Part shown: piece after piece, positions 52,005 through 63,489 of the stretch
How positions within the stretch are numbered: position 1 is the first letter of the stretch
How the letters are laid out: every line of letters begins with the position of its first letter
NCBI GenBank assembly: GCA_036924085.1
Contig: JAVGWX010000012.1
Location: 4,386,430-4,450,429, forward strand
DNA from: Ariolimax columbianus
Taxonomy: Eukaryota > Mollusca > Gastropoda > Stylommatophora > Arionidae
Length of the DNA stretch: 64,000 bases
Direction: 5' to 3'
The notes under the pieces: generated by a model
Database searches by the model: none
Told to the model about the DNA's origin: nothing
What the model saw: only the letters and a program-made list of their open reading frames with translations
Program-made: the position numbers and the translations under genes

Positions 52005-55000
52005 GTTCAACTAGCCCCACCCTTCCCTTTCCTCGCTCAACTAGCCCCACCCTTCCCTTTCCCCACTCAACTAGCCCCACCCTTCCCCACTCAACTAACC
52101 CCACCCTTCCCCACTCAACCAACCCCACCCTTCCCCACTCAACTAACCCCACCCTTCCCCACTCAACCAACCCCACCCTTCCCTTTCCCCACTCAACTAG
52201 CCCCACCCTTCCCCACTCAACTAACCCCACCCTTCCCCACTCAACCAACCCCACCCTTCCCCACTCAACCAACCCCACCCTTCCCCACTCAACCAACCCC
52301 ACCCTTCCTCACTCAACTAGCCCCACCCTTCCCCACTCAACTAGCCCCACCCTTCCCCACTCAACTAGCCCCACCCTTCCCCACTCAACTAGCCCCACCC
52401 TTCCCCACTCAACTAGCCCCGCCCTTCCCCACTCAACTAGCCCCACCCTTCCCCACTCAACTAGCCCCGCCCTTCCCCACTCAACTAGCCCCGCCCTTTC
52501 CCACTCAACTAGCCCCGCCCTTGCCCACTCAACTAGCCCCACCCTTCCCCACTCAACTAGCCCCGCCCTTCCCCACTCAACTAGCCCCACCCTTACCCAC
52601 TCAACTAGCCCCACCCTTCCCCACTCAACTAGCCCCACCCTTCCCCACTCAACTAGCCCCACCCTTCCCCACTCAACTAGCCCCACCCTTCCCCACTCAA
52701 CTAGCCCCACCCTTCCCCAATCAACTAGCCCCACTTTTCCCCAATCAACTAGCCCCACCCTTCTCCACTCAACTAACCCCACCCTTCCCCACTCAACTAA
52801 CCCCATCCTTCCCCTTCCTCGCTCAACTAGCCCCACCCTTCCCCACTCAACTAACCCCACCCTTCCCCACTCAACTAACCCCACCCTTCCCCACTCAACT
52901 AACCCCACCCTTCCCCTTCCTCGCTCAACTAACCCCACCCTTCCTCACTCAACTAACCCCACCCTTCCCCACTCAACTAACCCCACCCTTCCCCACTCAA
53001 CTAACCCCACCTTCCCCTTCCTCGCTCAACTAACCCCACCCTTCCCCACTAAACTAACCCCACCCTTCCCCACTCAACTAACCCCACCCTTCCCCTTCCT
53101 CGCTCAACTAGCCCCACCCTTCCCCACTCAACTAACCCCACCCTTCCCCACTCAACTAACCCCACCCTTCCCCACTCAACTAACCCCACCCTTCCCTACT
53201 AAACTAACCCCACCCTTCCCCACTCAATTAACCCCACCCTTCCCATTCCTCGCTCAACTAACCCCACCCTTCCCCACTCAACTAATCCCACCCTTCCCCA
53301 CTCAACTAACCCCACCCTTCCCCATTCAACTAGCCCCACCCTTTCCCTTCCTCGCTCAACTAGCCCCGCCCTTCCCCACTCAACTAGCCCCACCCTTCCT
53401 CGCTCAACTAGCCCCACCCTTCCCCACTCAACTAGCCCCACCCTTCCCCTTCCTCGCTCAACTAGCCCCGCTCTTCCCCACTGAACTAGCCCCACCCTTC
53501 CCCTTCGTCGCTCAACTAGCCCCGCCCTTCCCCATTCAACTAGCCCCACCCTTCCTCTCTCAACTAGCCCCACCCTTCCTCGCTCAACTAGCCCAACCCT
53601 TCCCCACTTAACTAGTCCCACCCTTCCCCTTCCTCGCTCAACTAGCCCCAGCCTTCCCCACTCAACTAGCCCCACCCTTCCCCACTCAACTAACCCCACC
53701 CTTCCCCACTCAACTAACCCCACCCTTCCCCACTCAACTAGCCCCACCTTTCCCCACTCAACTAACCCCACCCTTCCCCACTCAACTAGCCCCACCCTTC
53801 CCCACTCAACTAGCCCCACCCATCCCCACTCAACTAACCCCACCCATCCCCACTCAACTAACCCCACCCTTCCCCACTCAACTAACCCCACCCTTCCCTT
53901 TCCCCACTCAACTAGCCCCACCCTTCCCCACTCAACTAACCCCACCCTTCCCCACTCAACCAACCCCACCCTTCCCCACTCAACTAACCCCACCCTTCCC
54001 CACTCAACCAACCCCACCCTTCCCTTTCCCCACTCAACTAGCCCCACCCTTCCCCACTCAACTAACCCCACCCTTCCCCACTCAACCAACCCCACCCTTC
54101 CCCACTCAACCAACCCCACCCTTCCCCACTCAACCAACCCCACCCTTCCTCACTCAACTAGCCCCACCCTTCCCCACTCAACTAGCCCCACCCTTCCCCA
54201 CTCAACTAGCCCCACCCTTCCCCACTCAACTAGCCCCACCCTTCCCCACTCAACTAGCCCCGCCCTTCCCCACTCAACTAGCCCCACCCTTCCCCACTCA
54301 ACTAGCCCCGCCCTTCCCCACTCAACTAGCCCCGCCCTTTCCCACTCAACTAGCCCCGCCCTTGCCCACTCAACTAGCCCCACCCTTCCCCACTCAACTA
54401 GCCCCGCCCTTCCCCACTCAACTAGCCCCACCCTTACCCACTCAACTAGCCCCACCCTTCCCCACTCAACTAGCCCCACCCTTCCCCACTCAACTAGCCC
54501 CACCCTTCCCCACTCAACTAGCCCCACCCTTCCCCACTCAACTAGCCCCACCCTTCCCCAATCAACTAGCCCCACTTTTCCCCAATCAACTAGCCCCACC
54601 CTTCTCCACTCAACTAACCCCACCCTTCCCCACTCAACTAACCCCATCCTTCCCCTTCCTCGCTCAACTAGCCCCACCCTTCCCCACTCAACTAACCCCA
54701 CCCTTCCCCACTCAACTAACCCCACCCTTCCCCACTCAACTAACCCCACCCTTCCCCTTCCTCGCTCAACTAACCCCACCCTTCCTCACTCAACTAACCC
54801 CACCCTTCCCCACTCAACTAACCCCACCCTTCCCCACTCAACTAACCCCACCTTCCCCTTCCTCGCTCAACTAACCCCACCCTTCCCCACTAAACTAACC
54901 CCACCCTTCCCCACTCAACTAACCCCACCCTTCCCCTTCCTCGCTCAACTAGCCCCACCCTTCCCCACTCAACTAACCCCACCCTTCCCCACTCAACTAA

Positions 55001-57595
55001 CCCCACCCTTCCCCACTCAACTAACCCCACCCTTCCCTACTAAACTAACCCCACCCTTCCCCACTCAATTAACCCCACCCTTCCCATTCCTCGCTCAACT
55101 AACCCCACCCTTCCCCACTCAACTAATCCCACCCTTCCCCACTCAACTAACCCCACCCTTCCCCATTCAACTAGCCCCACCCTTTCCCTTCCTCGCTCAA
55201 CTAGCCCCGCCCTTCCCCACTCAACTAGCCCCACCCTTCCTCGCTCAACTAGCCCCACCCTTCCCCACTCAACTAGCCCCACCCTTCCCCTTCCTCGCTC
55301 AACTAGCCCCGCTCTTCCCCACTGAACTAGCCCCACCCTTCCCCTTCGTCGCTCAACTAGCCCCGCCCTTCCCCATTCAACTAGCCCCACCCTTCCTCTC
55401 TCAACTAGCCCCACCCTTCCTCGCTCAACTAGCCCAACCCTTCCCCACTTAACTAGTCCCACCCTTCCCCTTCCTCGCTCAACTAGCCCCAGCCTTCCCC
55501 ACTCAACTAGCCCCACCCTTCCCCACTCAACTAACCCCACCCTTCCCCACTCAACTAACCCCACCCTTCCCCACTCAACTAGCCCCACCTTTCCCCACTC
55601 AACTAACCCCACCCTTCCCCACTCAACTAGCCCCACCCTTCCCCACTCAACTAGCCCCACCCATCCCCACTCAACTAACCCCACCCATCCCCACTCAACT
55701 AACCCCACCCTTCCCCACTCAACTAACCCCACCCTTCCCTTTCCCAACTCAACTAGCCCCACCCTTCCCTTTCCCCATTCAACTAGCCCCACCCTTCCCT
55801 TTCCCCACTCAACTAGCCCCACCCTTCCCTTTCCCCACTCAACTAGCCCCACCCTTCCCTTTCCCCACTCAACTAGCCCCACCCTTCCCTTTCCCCACTG
55901 AACTAACCCCACCATTCCCCTTCCTCGCTCAACTAACCCCACCCTTCCCTTTCCCCACTCAACTAGCCCCACCCTTCCCTTTCCCCACTCAACTAGCCCA
56001 CCCTTCCCTTTCCCCACTCAACTAGCCCCACCCTTCCCTTTCCCCACTCAACTAGCCCCACCCTTCCCTTTTCCCACTCAACTAGCCCACCCTTCCCTTT
56101 CCCCACTCAACTAGCCCCACCCTTCCCTTTCCCCACTCAACTAGCCCCACCCTTCCCTTTCCCCACTCAACTAGCCCCACCCTTCCCTTTCCCCACTCAA
56201 CTAACCCCACCCTTCCCCTTCCTCGCTCAACTAGCCCCACCCTTCCCCACTCAACTAGCCCCCCCCCTTTCCCTTTCCCCACTCAACTAACCCCACCCTT
56301 CCCTTTCCCCACTCAACTAACCTCACCCTTCCCTTTCCCCACTCAACTAGCCCCACCCTTTCCTTTCCCCACTCAACTAACCCCACCCTTCCCCACTCAA
56401 CTAACCTGACCCTTCCCCACTCAACTAACCCCACCCTTCCCCACTCAACTAACACCACACTTCCCCACTCAACTAACCACACCCTTCCCCACTCAACTAG
56501 CCCCACCCTTCCCTTTCCCCACTCAACTAACCGCACCCTTCCCAACTCAACTAGCCCCACCCTTCCCCACTCAACTAACCCCACACTTCCCCACTCAACT
56601 AGCCCCACCCTTCCCCACTCAACTAACCCCACCCTTCCCCACTCAACTAACCCCACACTTCCCCACTCAAATAGCCCCACCCTTCCCCACTCAACTAACC
56701 CCACCCTTCCCCTTCCCCACTCAACTAGCCCCACCCTTCCCCACTCAACTAACCCCACACTTCCCCACGCAACTAGCCCCACCCTTCGCCACTCAACTAG
56801 CCCCACCCTTCCCCACTCAACTAACCCCACACTTCCCCACTCAACTAACCCCACACTTCCCCACTCAACTAACCCCACTCAACTAGCCCCCCCCCTTCCC
56901 TTTCCCCACTCAACTAACCCCACCCTTCCCTTTCCCCACTCAACTAACCTCACCCTTCCCTTTCCCCACTCAACTAGCCCCACCCTTCCCCACTCAACTA
57001 ACCCCACCCTTCCCCACTCAACTAACCCCACCCTTCCCCACTCAACTAACCCCACCCTTCCCCACTCAACTAACCCCACACTTCCCCACTCAACTAATCA
57101 CACCCTTCCCCACTCAACTAGCCCCACCCTTCCCTTTCCCCACTCAACTAACCCCACCCTTCCCCACTCAACTAGCCCCACCCTTCCCCACTCAACTAGC
57201 CCCACCCTTCCCCACTCAACTAACCCCACCCTTCCCCACTCAACTAACCCCACACTTCCCCACTCAACTAGCCCCACCCTTCCCCACTCAACTAACCCCA
57301 CACTTCCCCACGCAACTAGCCCCACCCTTCGCCACTCAACTAGCCCCACCCTTCCCCACTCAACTAGCCCCACACTTCCCCACTCAACTAACCCCACACT
57401 TCCCCACTCAACTAACCCCACACTTCCCCACGCAACTAACCCCACCCTTCCCCTTCCCCACTCAACTAACCCCACCCTTCCCCTTCCCCACTCAACTAAC
57501 CCCACACTTCCCCACTCAACTAACCACACCCTTCCACTTCCTCGCTCAACTAACCCCACCCTTCCACTTCCTCGCTCAACTAGCCCCGCCTTTCC
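52005..57595. repeat. C-rich 24-bp minisatellite (5.6 kb) with 1841-bp duplication
   Basis: More than 200 units of CCCCACCCTTCCCCACTCAA plus CTAG/CTAA (24 bp), with 30-bp variants carrying an extra TTTCCC or TTCCTCG. Strand composition is extreme: almost no G on the plus strand. The minus strand repeats GGGGAAGGGTGGGG. A segment of 1841 bp (about 52048-53888) is followed directly by a near-identical copy (about 53889-55729); open frames of 209 and 170 codons are the same in both. Open frames in all phases (up to 567 codons, GLVEWGRV or TLPHSTNP repeats) follow from the unit being a multiple of three. Ends in a C-run at 57636-57650. Confidence 0.95.
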
Positions 57596-57659
57596 CCTCA
57601 TCGCCCCGTTCCTGTCCTCCCCACCCCCCACCCCACCCCCCCCCCCCCCCTTATCGCGG

Positions 57660-57944
57660 CAAAAAAGTGTCGTCCAATATCTATGACAGTCCCCCACGTC
57701 TCCCGACGCTTCCAAAAACGTCCCCGTTAAGTAAATAAAATAGTATGTAATGTCTTATAGTCCTCTCCAATGATTATTGTCATGAATCACACACTAAAAC
57801 AGCATCTATAAGGGCAGCACTGCGCGGACAACAGAAAACGGCTCCGTGGATATAACTCCGGCTGAGACTCCAAACTTTAAGGTCTATAGCGCAACATGTA
57901 GAACATTCAAGGCAATCTACATGTTTAGTTATCATAGAAGCTGG
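57660..57944. other. Unassigned spacer
   Basis: Short sequence between the C-rich array and the 19-bp array; nothing recognised. Confidence 0.35.
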
Positions 57945-59340
57945 TCTAACTAAGAGAAACATGGCCTAACTAAGAGAAGCTGGTCTAACGAAGAGAAGCT
58001 GGTCTAACTAAAAGAAACATGGTCTAACTAAGAGAAGCTGGTCTAACTAAGAGAAGCTGGTATAACTAAGAGAAGCTGGTATAACTAAGAGAAGCTGGTC
58101 TAACTAAGAGAAGCTGGTCTAACTAAGAGAAGCTGGTCTAACTAAGAGAAGCTGGTCTAACTAAGAGAAGCATGGTCTGGTCTAACTAAGAGAAGCTGGT
58201 CTAACTAAGAGAAGCTGGTCTAACTAAGAGAAGCTGCTCTAACTAAGAGAAGCATGGTCTGGTCTAGCTAAGAGAAGCTGGTCTAACTAAGAGAAGCTGG
58301 TCTAACTAAGAGAAGCTGGTCTAACTAACAGAAACATGGTCTAACTAAGAGAAGCTGGTCTAACTAAGAGAAACATGGTCTAACTAAGAGAAGCTGGTCT
58401 AACTAACAGAAACGTGGTCTAACTAAGAGAAGCTGGTCTAACTAAGAGAAACATGTTTTAACTAAGAGAAACTGGTCTAATTAAGAGAAGCTGGTCTAAC
58501 TAAGAGAAGCTGGTCTAACTAAGAGAAGCTGGTCTAACTAAGAGAAGCTGGTCTAACTAAGAGAAGCTGTTCCTACTAAGAGAACATGGTCTAACTAAGA
58601 GAAGCTGGTCTAACTAACAGAAACATGGTCTAACTAAGAGAAGTTGGTCTAACTAAGAGAAACATGGTTTAACTAAGAGAAACTGGTCTAATTAAGAGAA
58701 GCTGGTCTAACTAAGAGAAGCTGGTATAACTAAGAGAAGCTGGTCTAACTAAGAGAAGCTGGTCTAACTAAGAGAAGCTGGTCTAACTAAGAGAAGCTGG
58801 TCTAACTAACAGAAACATGGTCAGGTCTAACTAACAGAAAAATGGTCTGGTCTAACTAACAGAAACATGGTCTAACTAACAGAAACATGGTCTGGTCTAA
58901 CTAACAGAAACATGGTCTGGTCTAACTAAGAGAAACATGGTCTAACTAAGAGAAACATGGTCTAACTAAGAGAAACATGGTCTGGTCTAACTAACAGAAA
59001 CATGGTCTGGTCTAACTAAGTGAAACTGGTCTAACTAACAGAAACATGATCTGGTCTAACTAAGAGAAACTGGTCTAACTAACAGAAACATGGTCTGGTC
59101 TAACTAAGAGAAATTGGTCTAACTAAGAGAAACATGGTCAGGTCTAACTAAGAGAAACTGGTCTAACTAACAGAAACATGGTCAGGTCTAACTAACAGAA
59201 ACATGGTCTAACTAACAGAAACATGGTCTGGTCTATGAGAAACTGGTCTAACTAACAGAAACATGGTCAGATCTAACTAAGAGAAGCTGGTCTAACTAAC
59301 AGAAACATGGTCTGGTCTAACTAAGAGAAACATGTTCTAA
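57945..59340 (+). repeat. Minisatellite, 19/20-bp unit
   Basis: About seventy copies of TAACTAAGAGAAGCTGGTC (19 bp) or TAACTAACAGAAACATGGTC (20 bp), sometimes with an extra TGGTC. The first type dominates the left two thirds and the second type the right third. No long frames. Confidence 0.95.
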
Positions 59341-59469
59341 TTAGAGAGAAGACGTCCTTTAAATGCACAGCTTACTATGCAGATCAGAGATTTAAATATC
59401 TTTCTGTTTTTAGTACCTCGTCACAGAAGGTGCTCATGGCACTGGATACGCGCGATGAAATGATGAAAA

Positions 59470-60480
59470 GCGGTAGGTTGAGTCTCGGTGTCCAGCTGAT
59501 ACTATAACGTATAGGTTGAGTATCGGTGCCCAGCTGGCACTAAAGTCAGCAGGTTGAGTCTCAGTGCCCAGTTCAGCCTCAGTGCCCAGCTGGTACTAAA
59601 ATCGGCAGGTTGAGAGTCAGTGCCCAGCTGGTACTAAAGTCGGCAGGTTGAGAGTCAGTGCCCAGCTGGTACTAAAGTCGGCAGGTTGAGTCTCAATGCC
59701 AAGTTCAGCCTTAGTGCCCAGCTAGTACTAAATTCGGCAGGTTGAGTCTCAGTGCCCAGCTGGTACTAAAGTCGACAGGTTGAGTCTCAATGCCCAGTTT
59801 AGCCTTAGTGCCCAGCTAGTACTAAATTCGGCAGGTTGAGTCTCAGTGCCCAGCTGGTACTAAAGTCGGCAGGTTGAGTCTCAGTGTCCAGCTGGTACTA
59901 AAGTCGGCAGGTTGAGTGTCAGTGCACAGCTGGTACTAAAGTCGGCAGGTTGAGTCTCAATGCCCAGTTGAGTCTCAGTGCCCAGCTGGTACTAAAGTCG
60001 GCAGGTTGAGTCTCAGTGCCCAGCTTGTACTAAAGTCGGCAGGTTGATTCTCAATGCCCAGTTGAGTCTCAGTGCCCAGCTGGTACTAAAGTCGGCAGGT
60101 TGACTCTCAGTGCCCAGCTGGTACTAAAGTCGGCATGGTTGAGTGTCAGTGCCCAGCTGGTACTAAAGTCGGCAGGTTGAGTCTCAGTGCCCAGCTGGTA
60201 CTAAAGTCGGCAGGTTGAGTGTCAGTGCCCAGCTGGTACTAAAGTCGGCAGGTTGAGTCTCAGTGCCCAGCTGGTACTAAAGTCGGCAGGTTGAGTCTCA
60301 GTGCCCAGCTGTACTAAAGTCGGCAGGTTGAGTCTCAGTGCCCAGCAGGTACTAAAGTCGGCAGGTTGAGTCTCAGTGGTCAGCTGGAACTAAAGTCGGC
60401 AGGTTGAGTCTCAGTGCCCAGCTGATACTATAGTCGGCAGGTTGAGTCTCAGTGCCCATCTGATCCTTAAGTCAGCAGGA
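59470..60480 (+). repeat. Minisatellite, 38-bp unit
   Basis: About twenty-six copies of GGTACTAAAGTCGGCAGGTT plus GAGTCTCAGTGCCCAGCT. Some units carry a partial second GAGTCTCAGTGCCCAG. The left half is more variable, the right half more uniform. Confidence 0.93.
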
Positions 60481-60690
60481 TCTTGTCAAGCTCTTCCATC
60501 GTTGCCCAGCATATAACACCATAAACCACTAGAAGTTGTTTGCAGAGCTATACTCTTTGAGAAACTGGCGTCTCAGAAACCTCATTAAATCTGTATTGAA
60601 TGCAGAACAGACGGTTCAATGTTACCTGGGAGGAGGGCGGGGAGGTGGTGGAAAGAAATGGGGGGGGGGGGGGAGAGAAGTATATGGCGA
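60481..60690 (+). other. Unassigned, with a poly-G run
   Basis: No gene recognised. Contains a G-rich stretch ending in 14 consecutive G at 60660-60673. Confidence 0.5.
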
Positions 60691-62150
60691 AACCAAGCAA
60701 AAATGGCATCGCGTGAGGAAGCGCCCTGGCACCTATGTTGTATTCCGACTTCCAACCCATAGACAAAGAGGTGACACCGTTCCTGAATGCCGTTGATACA
60801 TCAGTATCTGGCCTGGGGAATGGCTTCGAAGAAGTCGAACATTAATGGACAAACTCCCTTGATGCCGTTCCTCTATACTACCATACTTCATCGTACACAG
60901 TCAGACAGCAATCTGTATTTTTTCGAAAAAAGCAGCTGTCATCCTGAGGCTGTCGACACTGACATAGAGTTTGTCTAGTGTTGCCACTGGTGATGGCCAC
61001 ATCTGCTCTCTCTGATCCTCGTATGTTTTACAGCAAATGCTCAGCGGTTGTTTTCCCGGTACTACACGGGCATTCGTCAGTGTCACCTATCTTCAATTTG
61101 TTGAATAGGTGGTACCTCAGTCTATTGTGGCCAGTGCGAAGTCTGAAGACCACGACCTGCTCTCTTCTGTTCAACTGGTAATAGGCATCGTTTTTTTGTG
61201 AAGCCAGTATGTTCGGTTTCCCATTTGGTCATGTATCTAGCTCTAATAAGCCGTTTTGACTCTTCGTATGTCATACTAATATCCTACTACCATACAAATC
61301 ACCTCAAACCAAATCCCAGTAAAACCCAAGTGTGTGCCTACCACATTATAAACAGAGCAGCAAGAAAATCAAATGGCAAGGACCGGAGCTTGAACACAGT
61401 ACGTGTCCCAAATATTTTGAGTAAAGTTGGATCGCATGCTGTCCTTCGCGGTACATTGCTAGGAGAAGGGAAAAAAAGGAAATACACACGAGAAACAGTA
61501 TCATACGAAGACTGACAGGTACAACATGGGGAGCAAAGCCTCAGATAACCCAGCACTCGCTCTGTGTTTCTCCGTGCCGTCCCAGTGTGGATGAACGCAG
61601 CACATGTCAAACCTATTGATACAGCAATGAATTAGACAGGTCGGGTAGTCACTGGGTTCCTAAGACTGATACCAACCGAGAAAATGTATCCCATAATTCA
61701 TGTAGCGCCACATGGATACGAACACGAAGAGTTGTCGCATCAGAGAAAGGAATTGGTAAACGATACAATACACCTTTGTTTGAACATCAGTTGCAGCGCA
61801 CAAGACTAAAATCAAGACGAAGTTTCTTGCTCAACTCAGCCCATCCAGACCAGTCCTGGAAAACGCCGTAACGAAAGATGTAAAGAGCTGACCTGGGCCG
61901 AGTTACGGGAGAAACCTGTACCTGGACATCACGTGACTTTCGCAACATGGAAATCACTAAAGACTTCAGACTGGCGTAACATGATGCAGGAAAACCTAAA
62001 AATATGGGGATACATACGAATGTGGAGCAACACAAGACCAAGACCACGTGATGATCTGTCCAAACCTTCAGAAGACTTACAGTATGTGCGACCTACTGCG
62101 TGGCAACGACAGGGCAATCCATGTGGCTGAGTAGTGGAAGACAAATATGT
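60691..62150 (+). mobile_element. LINE family F, RT C-terminal half, split by an insertion
   Basis: When the nested element at 60887-61284 is ignored, the plus strand reads a degraded (F)ADDTSV region (VDTSVSGLGNGFEEVE), then YYHTNHLKPNPSKTQVCAYH. Further on come PVWMNAAHVKPIDTAMN, TGRVVTGFLRLIPTEKMYP and ECGATQDQDHVMICPN, with stops. This order (YY..N.LKPNPSKTQVCAFHL; CPVW..S.H...(I)D.A(L)N...R.(I/V)TG.L.PTP; CECG..QT..H....CP) is that of a Jockey-superfamily LINE without RNase H, distinct from the Jockey-like copies above. It is inactive. Confidence 0.78.
60887..61284 (-). mobile_element. Jockey-like LINE, short 3' fragment nested in family F
   Basis: A 398-bp 5'-truncated copy of the family at 7.9 and 47.6 kb, flanked by a perfect 11-bp target-site duplication TACTACCATAC (60876-60886 and 61285-61295). 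The minus strand encodes TYEESKRLIRARYMTKWETE, QLNRREQVVVF, the Cys/His end (partly lost) and LRMTAAFFEK. A short deletion and a one-base T-run change break the frame. Confidence 0.88.
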
Positions 62151-62189
62151 GTGACATAGTGCCTGTGAGACGGAAGTAAGTACTTGTAA

Positions 62190-62410
62190 GTATCGTTAGC
62201 CAAAAGATACAATGGTCATGAACGAACAGTAATGGAGGGCATGGTGTCGGTCAAGAGAGGCAGATCAAGAAGGTGATGGCACCAAGATGTCAATGAATGC
62301 ATGGGCATGACTCTGGTGCAGGCTGGAGACTTGACAAGAGATCGAGTTTCTTTTATACGAGCTGTGATGGAAGCGACGTTTAGCAAAAGAAATGCCACGT
62401 GATAATGATG
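62190..62410 (+). mobile_element. LINE family G, C-terminal fragment
   Basis: The plus strand reads TVMEGMVSVKRGRSRRRWHQ, DVNECMGMTLVQAGDLTRDR, then VSFIRAVMEATF. This is the (V)MEG.V.GKRG.GR.R.RW..D......(M)...A..L..DR..FR..V..AT block that ends the RT of one LINE type. Nothing upstream belongs to it. Confidence 0.7.
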
Positions 62411-62860
62411 TATTAAAAACATACAAATATACAGACTCAGTGGGCGGTCACGAAATCTTCTTCATTTACATTTGAGTGGGCGGTAAGGAGAATTCTCTCT
62501 AACGGAAGTTATGAAAGTGAACACCAAGTATAAAATGGTTGCCGACTACTACTCTCAGACGGCGCTGTCTTATTTTTTTTTAAATTTAAATAAAAAGCAA
62601 AAGCTCGTAGATGGGAAAAAAAACCATTGATTACATAAATAGGAGAATGTGTACATTTGTACAACGCTTACGGTTGAAGTTTCGCGCTTGAATTATCTTC
62701 AAACAAAAGAGTATAGAGTTTGTCGTTGCTATCATTTGATTGACAGTTAAAGAAAATGATTGGGCTACAAAAATAAGACAGGACACCGTTCTGGCGCTGA
62801 AACCATTTGACGAACGGCGAAGTTTAATATCGATCATTAACCGGGATCAAGAACCTGAGC
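62411..62860. other. Unassigned sequence
   Basis: No gene or repeat recognised. Confidence 0.35.
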
Positions 62861-63182
62861 AGCGCATGAGCTGCAGTGGCCAGCGACCCATAGCTGACTG
62901 CTAGCGTCAGGGCCAGCGAACCATAGCTGCCAAGACCCTTCTACACCTCCACGCGGTGATCCTGGATAACAGACTGCAGCAGGGCAGACTGGCTAAGGAG
63001 AAGGCAGCGAAGAGGGAATGCTAAAACGGTACTCAAAAAATGCTTGCTGAAGTCGGATGTGTTGGACCGTAAGGTGAAAATATCGCAGCCAAGCTGTAAA
63101 CTACAACACAACGCATTCCGTTCTCAGGACTACATTATGCTACTTTAGCCCGTTCAGGGTTTGGTAGTGGGAGATTGAGAAC
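62861..63182 (+). repeat. Dispersed repeat shared with 44.0 kb
   Basis: The part at about 63045-63130 (GCTGAAGTCGGATGTGTTGG...CAACGCATTCCG) matches 44010-44085 in order and orientation with moderate divergence. Family unknown. A GAA microsatellite follows directly, as it would after a retroelement 3' tail. Confidence 0.5.
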
Positions 63183-63317
63183 GAACGAAGAAGAAGAAGA
63201 AGAAGATCATTAACAGACAATTTACCAAATTGTAAGGTTCGATACCCAAATGTCCTTCTAGACTACAGGGAGAAGAAGAAGAAGAAGAAGAAGAACAAGA
63301 AGAAGAAGAAGAAGAAG

Positions 63318-63349
<32 letters not shown>

Positions 63350-63408
63350 GAAAAAGAAGAAGAAGAAGAAGAAGAAGAAGTAGAAAGAAAGAAAGAAAGA
63401 AAGAATAT
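63183..63408 (+). repeat. GAA microsatellite (two tracts)
   Basis: Tracts of (GAA)n at 63187-63207 and 63270-63385, the second ending in (GAAA)n at 63385-63405. GAA/TTC tracts of this length can adopt triplex structures. They may descend from the (GAA)n tails seen on the Jockey-like LINEs. Confidence 0.92.
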
Positions 63409-63489
63409 GTTGTATTGTGTTTATATTTAGTGTTACTTGAATTTGTTTAGAATGAGCGTGGAGTGAAATAGAATAGAACAGACCCCTTT

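Noticed and set aside
52005..57595. C-rich array as telomeric or interstitial telomere repeat
   Set aside because: The 24-bp unit does not match TTAGGG, TTAGG or other telomere motifs.
51908..57715. Open frames up to 567 codons, proline-rich or GLVEWGRV repeats, resembling a repeat-rich secreted protein
   Set aside because: The 24-bp unit is a multiple of three, so frames on both strands stay open. No signal peptide, flanking domain or conserved terminus.
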